The position numbers and the translations under genes are program-made. A stretch of 64,000 nt of DNA from Rhodococcoides kyotonense (lineage in GTDB: Bacteria; Actinomycetota; Actinomycetes; Mycobacteriales; Mycobacteriaceae): contig NZ_LVHI01000041.1 in the NCBI RefSeq assembly GCF_001645385.1, forward strand, positions 1-64,000. The letters run 5' to 3'. Shown here one piece after another: positions 36,258 through 47,204 of the stretch; position 1 is the stretch's first letter, and every line of letters starts with the position of its first letter. The notes below the pieces were generated by a model. That model was not told the DNA's origin and searched no databases. It worked only from the letters and a program-made list of their open reading frames with translations.

Positions 36258-37747
36258 ATGGACCCGCTGACGACGTGGTACGTCCAGCGCGACGGTCACG
36301 CACTCGCCTATCAAGCTGCGGGTGCAGGAAACAGTGCAGTCGTGTGGTACTTCGAGATCGGCCTGCACCCCGACCTGATGTGGACGGACCCACATCTCCA
36401 CTACCTGCTCGACCGGATCGCTGCACAGAGCCGCACATTCGACCTGCAACGCCGGGGCCTCGGAATGTCCGACCCGGTCGACCGCATCCCCACGCTGGAC
36501 GAGCAGGCAGAGGACCTGATTGCCGTCATGGACGCGGAAGAGCTCGACTCCGCTGTGGTCTGCGGGACCGGAAGTACGTGCGGTCCCTGTCTGCTCGCAG
36601 CCGCACTGCATCCCGACCGGATATCCGGACTGGTGTTGAACACGCCGTTGGTCGAAGGGCTCGTGCGCTCCGACGGCACCGTCCCTCCCGGATGGGAAGG
36701 ACATGACCTCGCCGGCTATGTGTCGGGCTGGCAGGACGCGTACGACGCCTGGGGTTCGGGGAGCTCTCTGTCCATGTGGGACTCCACGACGAATTCGCCG
36801 TTGAACCGCCGCTTGATGGGCTTGCTGGAACGGTCCGCAGCGTCTCCCGCAGTTGCTCGCGTGCACCTCGAATGGACGCTGCGACAGAATCTCTGGGACG
36901 TTCTCGGCTCGGTGCAGTGCACCACGCGAATCCTGCAACCGGGTGGATCGCCGCGTCCGCAGTCCGTCGCACAGCGGATAGCCGACGCAATCCCCGGCGC
37001 GACGCTGCACGTCCTTCCACCGCCGAACCCGGCGCAGCGCTCGGCGAAGCATGGCTGCCGGTTCTCGAGAACGTCGAGGCGGTGCTCGCACGGGAGGACG
37101 CTCGGCCGGTCGACATCGATCGTTTTCTCGGCTGCGTCCTGTTCACCGACATCGTCGACTCGACTTCACTGCTCGCGACGCTCGGTGACCACGACTATCG
37201 AGACCTGCGCTCGGCACACGAGCGCGATGTCCGCCTGGCCGTGGACACTGCGGGCGGCCGGTTGGTCAACGTGACCGGTGACGGCACGTTCAGCGTCTTC
37301 GACGGCCCGACCGAGGCAGTGCGCTGCGCCGAGACCGTCTGCCGTGATGGCCGGAACCTAGGCTTGGAGGTCCGCGCGGGCGTGCATTCGGGCGCTCTCG
37401 AGCGCAGCGGATCCGACCTCACCGGAATGACCGTGCACACCGGGGCACGCATCGGCGCCCTGGCCGGGCCGGGTGAAGTCCTCGTCTCCGGTACCGTCCG
37501 CGACCTCACGGGTGGTTCCGGCCTCACCTACACCGAGCGAGGTACGCACACCCTGAAAGGCGTTCCCGGTCGATGGCCTCTCCATGCGTTGACGGCCGAC
37601 GTCGCCACCCCGGTGCCGCGCCGACGCCCGCGACTCACAGCCGTGGATCGTGCTGTTCTCGCCTCGGCCCGACGCATACCGTCGGCGCTTCGGGCGGCCG
37701 CACGCGTCGCGTACGTGTGGCAGCGACGACGCAGCCATCGACAGTGA
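36258..37747 (+). pseudogene. Alpha/beta-hydrolase-adenylate cyclase fusion with a frameshift
   Basis: Two halves of one gene in different frames. From ATG 36258, a hydrolase-like domain runs to about 37030 (ADAIPGATLHVLP). The frame then continues as unrelated Ser/Arg-rich sequence to a stop at 37274. In the -1 frame, from about 37030, the protein resumes as AEPGAALGEAWLPVLENVE and a complete class III cyclase domain (CVLFTDIVDSTS with the first metal Asp, VTGDGTFSVFDGP with the second, ERGTHTLKGVPG near the end), ending at 37747. One missing base near CTTCCACCGCC would explain it. The intact form would have about 497 residues, like M. tuberculosis Rv1900c. The hydrolase nucleophile elbow reads C-G-T-G-S-T rather than G-x-S-x-G, so this half may be only a regulatory domain. 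It is a real mutation, a sequencing error or, less likely, programmed frameshifting. Confidence 0.75.
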
Positions 37748-37797
37748 ACACGCAGAACGGCCCCCTTCCGGGTTCGGAAGGGGCCGTTCTGCGTGTT
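37747..37797. terminator. Bidirectional terminator between the cyclase gene and groEL1
   Basis: Arms AACACGCAGAACGGCCCC and GGGGCCGTTCTGCGTGTT plus an inner CTTCC/GGAAG, with one bulged C. It fills the 59-bp gap between two convergent stops. It shares its core with the whiB3 terminator. Confidence 0.88.
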
Positions 37798-37806
37798 ACG
37801 AGTCGA

Positions 37807-39879
<2,073 letters not shown>

Positions 39880-39942
39880 CTACTTCGACGGCTCTGTGCT
39901 CGTTCCCGTCGTCGCGGGTGCCGGGACTTCGCTCAGCGCTGA

Positions 39943-39969
39943 CTAGCACTCTATACACGCGAGTGCCAG
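39943..39969. promoter_or_regulatory. CIRCE element (HrcA operator)
   Basis: TAGCACTC-N9-GAGTGCCA matches the CIRCE consensus TTAGCACTC-N9-GAGTGCTAA in all core positions (GCACTC-N9-GAGTGC). It lies upstream of groES and predicts heat-shock repression by HrcA. Confidence 0.92.
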
Positions 39970-40006
39970 CACTCAAGGTTTAGGTTCGCCAGAATCGCCG
40001 ACGGCG

Positions 40007-41065
40007 CTACGCCTCCAGCGAAAATCCCGCCATCGCGTCGCGCACACGCGGCGCAACTTCCTTACCGAGCAATTCGATCGCGCGCAGCACCTTCTCGTGC
40101 GGAAGTGTCCCGACGCTGATGTGCAGCATGAAGCGTTCCAGTCCGAGTTCCTGCGCCGTGCGCACGATCTTGTCGGCCACGACGTCGGGGTCGCCGATGA
40201 ACAGCGATCCGTCAGGTGAGCGAGAGTCGTCGAACGACGCCCTCGAGATCGGCCCCCATCCGCGCTCGCGGCCGATGTGCGACATCGCGACTCGATAGGG
40301 AGGAAAGAACTCTTCGGCCGCGGATTCGGTGTCGTCGCCGACGTAACCGTGCGCGTGAACGGCGATCGGTGCCGGGCTCATGCCGTACTCGGTCAGCGCC
40401 TGACGATGCAGATCGGCGAAGGGAGCGAACCGTGCCGGCTCGCCACCGATGATCGCCAGTGCCATGGGCAGACCGTACGACGCCGCCCGAATCACGGATT
40501 CGGGATTGCCACCGACGCCGACCCACACCGGCAGCGGATTCTGGAACGGCCGCGGATAGACCGCATGATCGACCAGCGCACTCCGATGCGTACCGGACCA
40601 CGTCACTCGCTCGGAGTCGCGGATGGCCACGAGCAGGTCGAGCTTCTCGGCGAACAGTTCGTCGTAGTCGGCGAGGTCGTATCCGAAGAGCGGGAACGAT
40701 TCGACGAACGAACCGCGACCGGCGATAATCTCCGCACGTCCGGACGACATCTGGTCGAGCGTCGCGAAATCCTGGAACACACGGACGGGATCGTCGGAAC
40801 TGAGAACGGTGACCGCGCTCGTGAGACGGATCTCGCGCGTCGACCCGGCGATGACTCCGAGTACGACAGCGGGCGACGACGCCGCGAAGTCCTCACGGTG
40901 ATGTTCACCGACGCCGTAGATGTCGAGCCCGCCTGCTTCGGCCTGCTGCGCTTCCTCCACTACTTGACGCAGACGGTCTCCGTGGGAGGTGGTCAAGTTC
41001 GTCTGCGGGTCCGGATACGTCTCGACGAAAGTGGTGACACCCAGTTCGAAGGGCTGTGTACTCAT
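40007..41065 (-). CDS. LLM-class flavin-dependent oxidoreductase
   Basis: A 352-residue bacterial luciferase-like monooxygenase, probably using FMN. The barrel motifs include GGLDIYGVGEHHREDFAASSPAVVLG at about 46-72 and RLTSAVTVLSSDDPVRVFQDFATLDQMSSGRAEIIAGRGSFVESFPLFG, the section that binds flavin and contacts the substrate in this family. The late segment LFIGDPDVVADKIV is also typical. The substrate is unknown. ATG 41065 is the start. It lies 9 bp before the stop of the potassium channel gene on the same strand, so the two may be co-transcribed. Confidence 0.88.
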   Translation of the reverse strand: MSTQPFELGVTTFVETYPDPQTNLTTSHGDRLRQVVEEAQQAEAGGLDIYGVGEHHREDFAASSPAVVLGVIAGSTREIRLTSAVTVLSSDDPVRVFQDFATLDQMSSGRAEIIAGRGSFVESFPLFGYDLADYDELFAEKLDLLVAIRDSERVTWSGTHRSALVDHAVYPRPFQNPLPVWVGVGGNPESVIRAASYGLPMALAIIGGEPARFAPFADLHRQALTEYGMSPAPIAVHAHGYVGDDTESAAEEFFPPYRVAMSHIGRERGWGPISRASFDDSRSPDGSLFIGDPDVVADKIVRTAQELGLERFMLHISVGTLPHEKVLRAIELLGKEVAPRVRDAMAGFSLEA

Positions 41066-41074
41066 GACACGAGG

Positions 41075-41614
41075 TTAGTGTTTGCGGCGCGCCTGTCCTC
41101 GTCGGATGGCTGCGACGAACAATCTGCCGCCGAGCGCGATGATCAACAGATTGCAGACCATCTGCACGGTGACGATGGCGCGCGTGAAATCGGTCGAGGC
41201 TGCGATATCGCCGAATCCGACGGTCGCGAACACCGACATCGTGAAATAGAGGCTTCCCATTCTGGAGACCGGTTCGGTGAAATTCTGAGAGGACGCTGCA
41301 TAGGCCAGGTAATAAACGGTCGAAAAACCGATCAGATATGCCGGAATCACGGCCGCGAGGGCTTCGACGGCCTGAACCGCCGGATAGTCGGATCGAATCA
41401 CCCTGACCACCTGCCACACGCAGACGACACCCACGACGACGAGTACCAGCGCGAGCAGAGCCACCGTCGTGATGTCCCTGATGTCCTTCATCGGAACGAC
41501 GAAGTAGACCGTGGTCAGGACGAGGGCGGTGACGAGCGGCCGTGCGATCGCGCGTCGCAACAATGCTCGACGCTGCTGGTCGGTCAACGCCGAATAGGGG
41601 TTGCGTTCGTCCAT
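41075..41614 (-). CDS. Small potassium channel family protein
   Basis: A 179-residue membrane protein. It has four hydrophobic helices (about 26-42, 48-72, 86-106, 143-168), and the pore loop between the last two contains the selectivity filter T-V-G-F-G-D at 131-136. This is the mark of two-pore-helix K+ channels (Ion_trans_2). Two extra N-terminal helices precede the pore unit, and there is no cytoplasmic RCK domain. I start at ATG 41614 with GAGGTG just upstream; the longer in-frame extension covers the divergent gene's promoter. It is divergent from the Hsp70-like gene. Confidence 0.88.
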   Translation of the reverse strand: MDERNPYSALTDQQRRALLRRAIARPLVTALVLTTVYFVVPMKDIRDITTVALLALVLVVVGVVCVWQVVRVIRSDYPAVQAVEALAAVIPAYLIGFSTVYYLAYAASSQNFTEPVSRMGSLYFTMSVFATVGFGDIAASTDFTRAIVTVQMVCNLLIIALGGRLFVAAIRRGQARRKH

Positions 41615-41807
41615 GATCACCTCGATGGCTCCGACGAAAACAGCGAACTTCCTTGTCATAGCGTTTTTCGAGTGCCGAGTTTCACATACGCGGGAATTGT
41701 TCTGTAACGTTAAGATAACGGGGCGTGATAGTCGGCGCAGAGCTGTGCGCGCGAAAAGCAGAAATTCTCGGGGCGCGATGACCGACGAACAGGGCAGGAG
41801 GTGCACG

Positions 41808-43451
41808 ATGCGAGTCGGACTCGGAGTCTCGACGGGAACCGAAGTCGTGTGCGCCGCCCTCGTCGTCGCCGAGGACGACGGCTCGACCACCGTCGAGTAC
41901 CGCACGGTGTCGGCCGATTCTCAAGCGAACACCGACATCGGGGAGCTCGTGGCCTCCGCCGTCGAGCTGATGACGTCGTTGGCGCCCGTCTCTGCCGGTC
42001 ACGGCACACATTCGACCGAACGGCACCAGCCGGACGCGATCTCCGTGTCGTACCGCACTCCCGAACAGGCAGCGTCGATACGGTCGGCACTTGCGCAGTC
42101 CCGCCGCACCGTCGCCTTGATTCCGGAGACCACCGCTGCCCATGCGTTCCTGGCCGAATCCGGTCTCATCGCCCGCTACGGCAACGTCGCGATCGTCGAC
42201 GTCGGCGCGTCCGGCACCACCGTGTCGGTCGTGGACTCGTCGTCGGGCGTCGTGCATGCAAGCGAGCGCACCGACACCTTCGGTGGTGACGTCGTCGACA
42301 CACTGGTCAAGGACCTCGTTCACGGCGATCCCACCCGCCGCCGCGACGTGCGTGACGACCTTCGCGACGAACGCGGCGTCGGTTCGGCCCGCTACCGTTC
42401 GACGAAGGAACACCTGTCCACCCAAGATTCGGTCGACCTCGGCACGTCCACCGTGAGCCGGGCAGATCTCGATGCCGCGATGCGCCCGCTGGTGACGACC
42501 GTGGCACAGACTGCGGGCCGTCTCGCCACCGATCACGACGTCGATGCAGAGGCCGTCGTGCTGGTCGGCGGCGGCGCGAACACGCCGTCGATCCGCACCG
42601 TGTTCGAGGCAGTGCTCGGCGTGCCGGTTCTCGTGGTGTCCGAACCCGACACGGTTCTCGCACAGGGAGCCGCGCAGGTGTCCCTCACCGGAACCGGGCA
42701 TCTGTACCCCACCATCGGTGCGCGCGGCGACGGCCAGACGAAGTCCGTCGGCCGCTTCTCGGGCGCACTGGTCGGCGCGCTCGTCGTCGGCGGAATCGTC
42801 CTGGCATACGGCGTGCAGATGTTGGTGCCGTCCGACGACGCGGGCTACTCCCCCGCAGGCTCCGCTTCCCCGTCGCAGCCGCAGACGTCTCAGGTCGGCG
42901 AGGAGGTGCCGAACGCGACGACCGGCACTTCGTCGGCAGCCACCTCGCGTGAGCCCGCCCCCGCCCTGTCGACCGACAGCGATGCGTCGTACTCGCAGCG
43001 GCCGACGTCGCCAGATGCCGTCCCGGCCACGCCTGCTCCGTCGTCGACCCGCACGCCGACACTGCATCCGGCGCCGGACCTGCCGCTCATCCCGTACCCG
43101 GCACAGCCGACCGAACCGTCGACGCCGCCGGTGACCCGGACGCCGGAATCGTCGACGCCTCCTCCGCCCGAGAGCACGACCGAACCCGTGAGTCCCACGC
43201 CGTCGCCGGGAGGACCGACAGAAAACCCGTCCGACACACCGTCGAACTCGCCGTCGGAGCCGACGGAGCCGACGGCCATCGTGACCGTGCCGTCCATACC
43301 GACCACGGTCGTCGACAGCTCACCCACGTCACCGGAATTGGCTCCGCCGCCCACCGTGTGGTCCCCGCCTGCACCCACGCCCAGCGCGTCCGCGCAGCCT
43401 GCGCCCACGACGGCGTCGCAACCGAACCCGACCACCACGTCGAGCGAGTAG
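41808..43451 (+). CDS. Hsp70-like membrane protein with Pro-rich outer tail
   Basis: A 547-residue protein in three parts. Residues 1-305 are an Hsp70/actin-type ATPase fold (VGLGVSTGTEVVCAALVVAED at the start, VAIVDVGASGTTVSVVD at about 128-144, VVLVGGGANTPSIRTVFEAVLG near 250). A single membrane helix follows at about 325-347, and then some 200 residues of low-complexity Pro/Thr/Ser. There is no substrate-binding domain of a true DnaK. Such proteins occur in several actinobacteria without known function. A sensor or tether across the membrane is possible. ATG 41808 has AGGAGG 6-7 nt upstream. It stops 3 bp before the convergent tsaD. Confidence 0.85.
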   Translation: MRVGLGVSTGTEVVCAALVVAEDDGSTTVEYRTVSADSQANTDIGELVASAVELMTSLAPVSAGHGTHSTERHQPDAISVSYRTPEQAASIRSALAQSRRTVALIPETTAAHAFLAESGLIARYGNVAIVDVGASGTTVSVVDSSSGVVHASERTDTFGGDVVDTLVKDLVHGDPTRRRDVRDDLRDERGVGSARYRSTKEHLSTQDSVDLGTSTVSRADLDAAMRPLVTTVAQTAGRLATDHDVDAEAVVLVGGGANTPSIRTVFEAVLGVPVLVVSEPDTVLAQGAAQVSLTGTGHLYPTIGARGDGQTKSVGRFSGALVGALVVGGIVLAYGVQMLVPSDDAGYSPAGSASPSQPQTSQVGEEVPNATTGTSSAATSREPAPALSTDSDASYSQRPTSPDAVPATPAPSSTRTPTLHPAPDLPLIPYPAQPTEPSTPPVTRTPESSTPPPPESTTEPVSPTPSPGGPTENPSDTPSNSPSEPTEPTAIVTVPSIPTTVVDSSPTSPELAPPPTVWSPPAPTPSASAQPAPTTASQPNPTTTSSE

Positions 43452-43454
43452 GTA

Positions 43455-44498
43455 CTAGTCGCGCCCCGACACGATCGAGGTGGACACTTCGAGTCCCGGA
43501 TCGGTCGCGGCACGCAGGTCCGACGGCGCGGCTCCCCCGGCGACGAGGTGCGCACCCAACGACGCGATCATGACCCCGTTGTCGGTGCACAGACGCGGCT
43601 TGGGGATGCGAAGCGTCAAACCTGCTGCTGCACAGCGTGACTCGACCAACGAGCGAATACGCGAGTTGGCGGTTGCGCCGCCACCCAGAACCAGGGTGTC
43701 GACCCCGACGTCCTCGGCCGCGCGCACGGCCTTCATCGTCAGGACGTCCGCGACGGACTCCTGGAACGACGCGGCGATGTCCGCCACGGGGACGGTGTCA
43801 CCGGCACGCTTGCGCGCTTCGACGAATCGGGCCACCGCCGTCTTCACACCGGAGAACGAGAAGTCGTAGCGGGCGTCCCTCGGACCGGTCATGCCACGCG
43901 GGAATGCGATGGCGTGCGGATCGCCCTCGCGCGCAGCGGCATCGAGCGCGGGCCCACCGGGGAAACCGAGGCCCAGCAACCGCGCCACCTTGTCGAACGC
44001 TTCACCCGCTGCGTCGTCGACGGTGGTGCCGAGCTCGGTGATCGGCGAGCCGAGATCCTTCACGTGCAGCAGATGGGTGTGGCCGCCCGACACCAGCAGC
44101 GCGACGCACGACGGCATCGGACCATGCTCGATCGTGTCGACGGCGACGTGTCCGCCGAGATGGTTGACGGCGTAGAACGGTACACCCCACGCTGCCGAAT
44201 ATGCTTTGGCTGCAGCAACTCCCACCAGGAGGGCACCGGCAAGACCAGGACCGATCGTGACTGCGACGGCGTCGGGACGGTCGATGTCCGCGGCCGCGAG
44301 TGCACGACGCATCGTCGGGACGATCGCCTCGAGATGCGCGCGCGACGCGACTTCGGGCACGACGCCGCCGTAGCGCGCGTGTTCGTCGACACTCGATGCG
44401 ACCTCGTCGGCGAGCATCTCGCACACACCGGGCTCGCGCCACCGGACGACTCCGACACCCGTTTCGTCACACGAGCTTTCGATCCCCATGACGATCAC
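43455..44498 (-). CDS. tsaD: tRNA N6-adenosine threonylcarbamoyltransferase TsaD
   Basis: A 347-residue Kae1/TsaD protein that transfers threonylcarbamoyl to A37 of ANN-decoding tRNAs (t6A) together with TsaB and Tsa[15 protein letters not shown] is at 5-18, the metal-binding His pair is H113 and H117 (VNHLGGH), and [11 protein letters not shown] follows. [12 protein letters not shown] and [14 protein letters not shown] complete the ATPase fold. The GTG at 44498 overlaps the rimI stop by 4 bp; an in-frame ATG is at 44489. It is the last gene of the alr-tsaE-tsaB-rimI-tsaD cluster. Confidence 0.97.
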   Translation of the reverse strand: MIVMGIESSCDETGVGVVRWREPGVCEMLADEVASSVDEHARYGGVVPEVASRAHLEAIVPTMRRALAAADIDRPDAVAVTIGPGLAGALLVGVAAAKAYSAAWGVPFYAVNHLGGHVAVDTIEHGPMPSCVALLVSGGHTHLLHVKDLGSPITELGTTVDDAAGEAFDKVARLLGLGFPGGPALDAAAREGDPHAIAFPRGMTGPRDARYDFSFSGVKTAVARFVEARKRAGDTVPVADIAASFQESVADVLTMKAVRAAEDVGVDTLVLGGGATANSRIRSLVESRCAAAGLTLRIPKPRLCTDNGVMIASLGAHLVAGGAAPSDLRAATDPGLEVSTSIVSGRD

Positions 44499-44974
44499 GA
44501 CAGTTCACCTTCACTTCCAGCTGCCGGACGCCGCATCGTGTACGCGTCCGCGCCGCTCGGCTGATAATAGTTGCGCCGGGTGCCGACGACGACGAAGCCT
44601 TCGCGCACATAGAGTTCGATGGCGGCGGTGTTGTCGGTGCGCACTTCGAGGAACACCGGGCCGCCGTGCCGATCTGCCGCAGCGAGAAGGTCGTTCATCA
44701 ACGCGCCGCCGACTCCGCGGCGGTGCATCGACGGGTCGACGCCGATGGTGTGCACTTCGGACTCCGCAGATTCACCCCGCCCGAGCAGGGCGATACCCGC
44801 ATACCCCACCAACAGGCCGTTCTCGCGCGCCGCAACGTAATGATTGTGCGGCGCAGCGAGTTCCGACAGAAACGCCTGTGCCGTCCACGGGTCGTCGCCG
44901 GGAAACAACACCGTCTCGAGCTCGGCGCACGCCTCGGCGTCGGCTGGTGTCAACGGCGACAGCGTCACGGTCAC
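44495..44974 (-). CDS. rimI: Ribosomal-protein-alanine N-acetyltransferase RimI
   Basis: A 159-residue GNAT acetyltransferase. The acetyl-CoA-binding motif is seen in [21 protein letters not shown] at about 86-106 (Q/R-x-x-G-x-G/A), and [20 protein letters not shown] is the typical RimI alpha4-beta6 region. It acetylates the N-terminus of ribosomal protein S18 or similar targets. The start GTG at 44974 overlaps the tsaB stop by 4 bp (GTGA); longer readings of this frame run through tsaB. It is part of the tRNA-modification cluster. Confidence 0.93.
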   Translation of the reverse strand: MTVTLSPLTPADAEACAELETVLFPGDDPWTAQAFLSELAAPHNHYVAARENGLLVGYAGIALLGRGESAESEVHTIGVDPSMHRRGVGGALMNDLLAAADRHGGPVFLEVRTDNTAAIELYVREGFVVVGTRRNYYQPSGADAYTMRRPAAGSEGELS

Positions 44975-45633
44975 GACGACGCCTTCTTCTCGGCCGCGCG
45001 CTCGTCGAGAGTCTTGGCGTCGGGCCTGCGCAGATACAGCGGAACGAGCGGAGCCGGCTCGATTCCGTCCGTCAGCAGATTCTGTGCTGCCAGAACGAGT
45101 CCCGTCGGGCTCGGCGACGTGACGTCGCGCGCGGGCAGATCGAACAGCGCGGTGTGCGGCGGCGAGCCTGCGGTCGCTGTGGCACCCGCGACATCGAGCG
45201 CACCGGGGGCGCAGACGTCCGGCCCTGACACGCGGACACCGTCTCGATAACGCGCCCAATAGATTTCGCGTCGGCGAGCGTCGGTGATCACGAGCAGCTC
45301 CGACTCGTCGGCGAGTTCGGACGCGATGCCGTCGAGACTGCAGACGCCGTGGACGGGGATCGACAAGGCGTCACCGAATGCGGCCGCGGTGGCCATACCG
45401 ACACGAAGACCGGTGAACGGTCCCGGTCCGACGCCCACGACGACGGCACCCAAGTCACCGGGCGCCAGGCCGGCGTCGGACAGGCATTCGAGAATGTTCG
45501 GGGTCAGGATCTCGGCGTGCAGGCGAGCGTCGACCACCACGCGCTGCGAGACAGGAACGACGGTTCCGTCGGTGAGCCGCACCACACCGGCAGTGACGGC
45601 GGGCGTGGAGGTGTCGACGGCGAGAACAAGCAC
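44971..45633 (-). CDS. tsaB: t6A synthesis protein TsaB
   Basis: A 220-residue TsaD paralogue that acts as its partner and scaffold in t6A formation. It starts MLVLAVDTSTPAVTAGVV and has VVVGVGPGPFTGLRVGMATAAAFG (about 65-88), the conserved TsaB segment. The rest diverges, as in the family, and lacks the TsaD metal site. GTG 45633 is the start. The stop overlaps the rimI start. It lies 31 bp downstream of tsaE. Confidence 0.95.
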   Translation of the reverse strand: MLVLAVDTSTPAVTAGVVRLTDGTVVPVSQRVVVDARLHAEILTPNILECLSDAGLAPGDLGAVVVGVGPGPFTGLRVGMATAAAFGDALSIPVHGVCSLDGIASELADESELLVITDARRREIYWARYRDGVRVSGPDVCAPGALDVAGATATAGSPPHTALFDLPARDVTSPSPTGLVLAAQNLLTDGIEPAPLVPLYLRRPDAKTLDERAAEKKASS

Positions 45634-45664
45634 GGTTGTTCAGGGTACCCGCACGTCAGTGCGC

Positions 45665-46189
45665 CTACGACGCCGCATCGGACGATTCGACACGGCGCAG
45701 CTGCACGGTTCGAACGTCGGATTCGGGGTCACGCCGGATTCGCACCGACACGTGCCCGTCGCTCAGCTTCTCGACCAGCCCCTCGCCCCACTCGACCACG
45801 ACCACCGCACCATCGAGGTCGGTGTCGAGATCCAGGGCGTCGAGTTCGTCGAGAGCCGACTGACCCGTCATGCCCAGTCGGTACGCGTCGACATGCACGA
45901 GAGCCACCGGGGCATCCCCGTTCGGACGCACTCCCGGTCGATGCTCGCGCGCGATGACGAACGTCGGCGAGCTGACACGGCCCCGCACGCCGAGGCCGGC
46001 CGCGATACCCCTCGTCATCGCGGTCTTGCCTGCGCCGAGCGGACCGTCGAGCACCACGAGGTCACCCGCAACGAGTTCCTGCGCGAGCCGGTACCCGAAC
46101 GCTTCGGTGTCCGCTGCCTCGGGCAGGAAGATCTCCCGACCGTCGAAGAACAGCTCGTCGTGCTCAGCCAATGCCCCGCCGCCCCGCAC
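45665..46189 (-). CDS. tsaE: t6A synthesis ATPase TsaE
   Basis: A 174-residue P-loop ATPase needed for turnover of the TsaBDE complex. Walker A is GPLGAGKT at about 49-56, followed by SSPTFVIAREH and HVDAYRLG, and the acidic Walker B-like strand AVVVVEWGEGLVE. All are as in TsaE. The GTG at 46189 lies within the upstream hydrolase gene (26-bp overlap). A start slightly downstream (TTG at the Leu of LAEHDELFF) is an alternative. Confidence 0.93.
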   Translation of the reverse strand: MRGGGALAEHDELFFDGREIFLPEAADTEAFGYRLAQELVAGDLVVLDGPLGAGKTAMTRGIAAGLGVRGRVSSPTFVIAREHRPGVRPNGDAPVALVHVDAYRLGMTGQSALDELDALDLDTDLDGAVVVVEWGEGLVEKLSDGHVSVRIRRDPESDVRTVQLRRVESSDAAS

Positions 46190-47204
46190 GTCGTCGACTA
46201 CGCAATTCGGTTGCGCGCGAACCCAATCGGATCAGAGCAGCATTGACCTTGTCGGGGAACTCCAGCTGAACCAAGTGCCCGGCCTGACGGATGCGCACCA
46301 TCTCCGATTCCGGCAACGCGTCGGCGAGCGCCTGCGAGCTCGCGAACGGAATGATCCAATCGTCGTCACCGCAGATGACCGACACGGGAATACGCTCGAG
46401 TTCGGTCAGAGCATCCTTCTCGTCGTGGAGTTCGAGCGTCTTCAGGAAATTGACGATGGTCACGACGGACGTGTCGTCGATCATCGACTGCGAGAACTCG
46501 ACGAGGCGTGGACTGACCCGCGTGCCGTACGACGCGGCCCGCAGCACCGGAGCGATCAAGGCGCGCACCGCGCCCCGCCCGAACTGGACCACGCCAGGCG
46601 ACGTCCGCACCGCGAGCCGGAACGCGTCGACGACGGGGTTGTCGAGACTGCGACCGAGGCCCGTCTCGGCGAGACCTGCTGCCGTCGTCGAGATGAGTCC
46701 GACGCCGACGACCCTGTCTCGCACCGATTCCGGGCGTTGACGGACCATCGACAGAATGGACATGCCGCCCATCGAGTGGCCGATCAGCATCAGGTGTCCG
46801 CGCGGGGCAACGGCACGAATGACGGCGTCGAGATCGAGACCGAGTTGCTTGATGGTGCAGCTCTCCGGCGTCGGGACACCGGAGCGTCCGTGCCCGCGCT
46901 GGTCGTAGAAGACCATCCGAATCGACGAGCCCCACTCTTGTTCGAGGGCTTGCCGCTGAAAGTGCCACGACGCCATGCGAAGGCAGTATCCGTGCACGAA
47001 CACCACGGTGATCGGCGCGTCGGAGGGACCTACTTCTCGCACGGCGAGCGAAACCCCGTCGTCGGCCGTCACGATCGACCCGCGATCGGCGTCCATCAGG
47101 TCCAGGTTCTCACCTGCCAGCGGATCCTTGTTCGACCTCAGAACCGTCTCGCGCAAGGCGATGCCGACGCTGCTGACGATGCCGAAATTGGACGACCACT
47201 TCAC
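46164..47204 (-). CDS. Alpha/beta-hydrolase between alr and tsaE
   Basis: A 346-residue alpha/beta-hydrolase with a hydrophobic start ([16 protein letters not shown]). Motifs: [26 protein letters not shown], the nucleophile elbow G-H-S-M-G-G near 150, the acid in [10 protein letters not shown], and the catalytic His in [10 protein letters not shown]. The substrate is unknown. GTG 47204 overlaps the alr stop by 4 bp, and its 3' end overlaps tsaE. It is thus locked into the alr-tsaEB-rimI-tsaD cluster, an arrangement also kept, from memory, in other mycolic-acid bacteria. A role in the envelope is possible but unproven. Confidence 0.88.
   Translation of the reverse strand: MKWSSNFGIVSSVGIALRETVLRSNKDPLAGENLDLMDADRGSIVTADDGVSLAVREVGPSDAPITVVFVHGYCLRMASWHFQRQALEQEWGSSIRMVFYDQRGHGRSGVPTPESCTIKQLGLDLDAVIRAVAPRGHLMLIGHSMGGMSILSMVRQRPESVRDRVVGVGLISTTAAGLAETGLGRSLDNPVVDAFRLAVRTSPGVVQFGRGAVRALIAPVLRAASYGTRVSPRLVEFSQSMIDDTSVVTIVNFLKTLELHDEKDALTELERIPVSVICGDDDWIIPFASSQALADALPESEMVRIRQAGHLVQLEFPDKVNAALIRLGSRATELRSRRRAGRRGIG

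Noticed and set aside
44975-45259. 5' extension of rimI across tsaB
   Set aside because: Arg-rich out-of-frame reading of tsaB; GTG 44974 overlaps the tsaB stop in the GTGA pattern used throughout the cluster.
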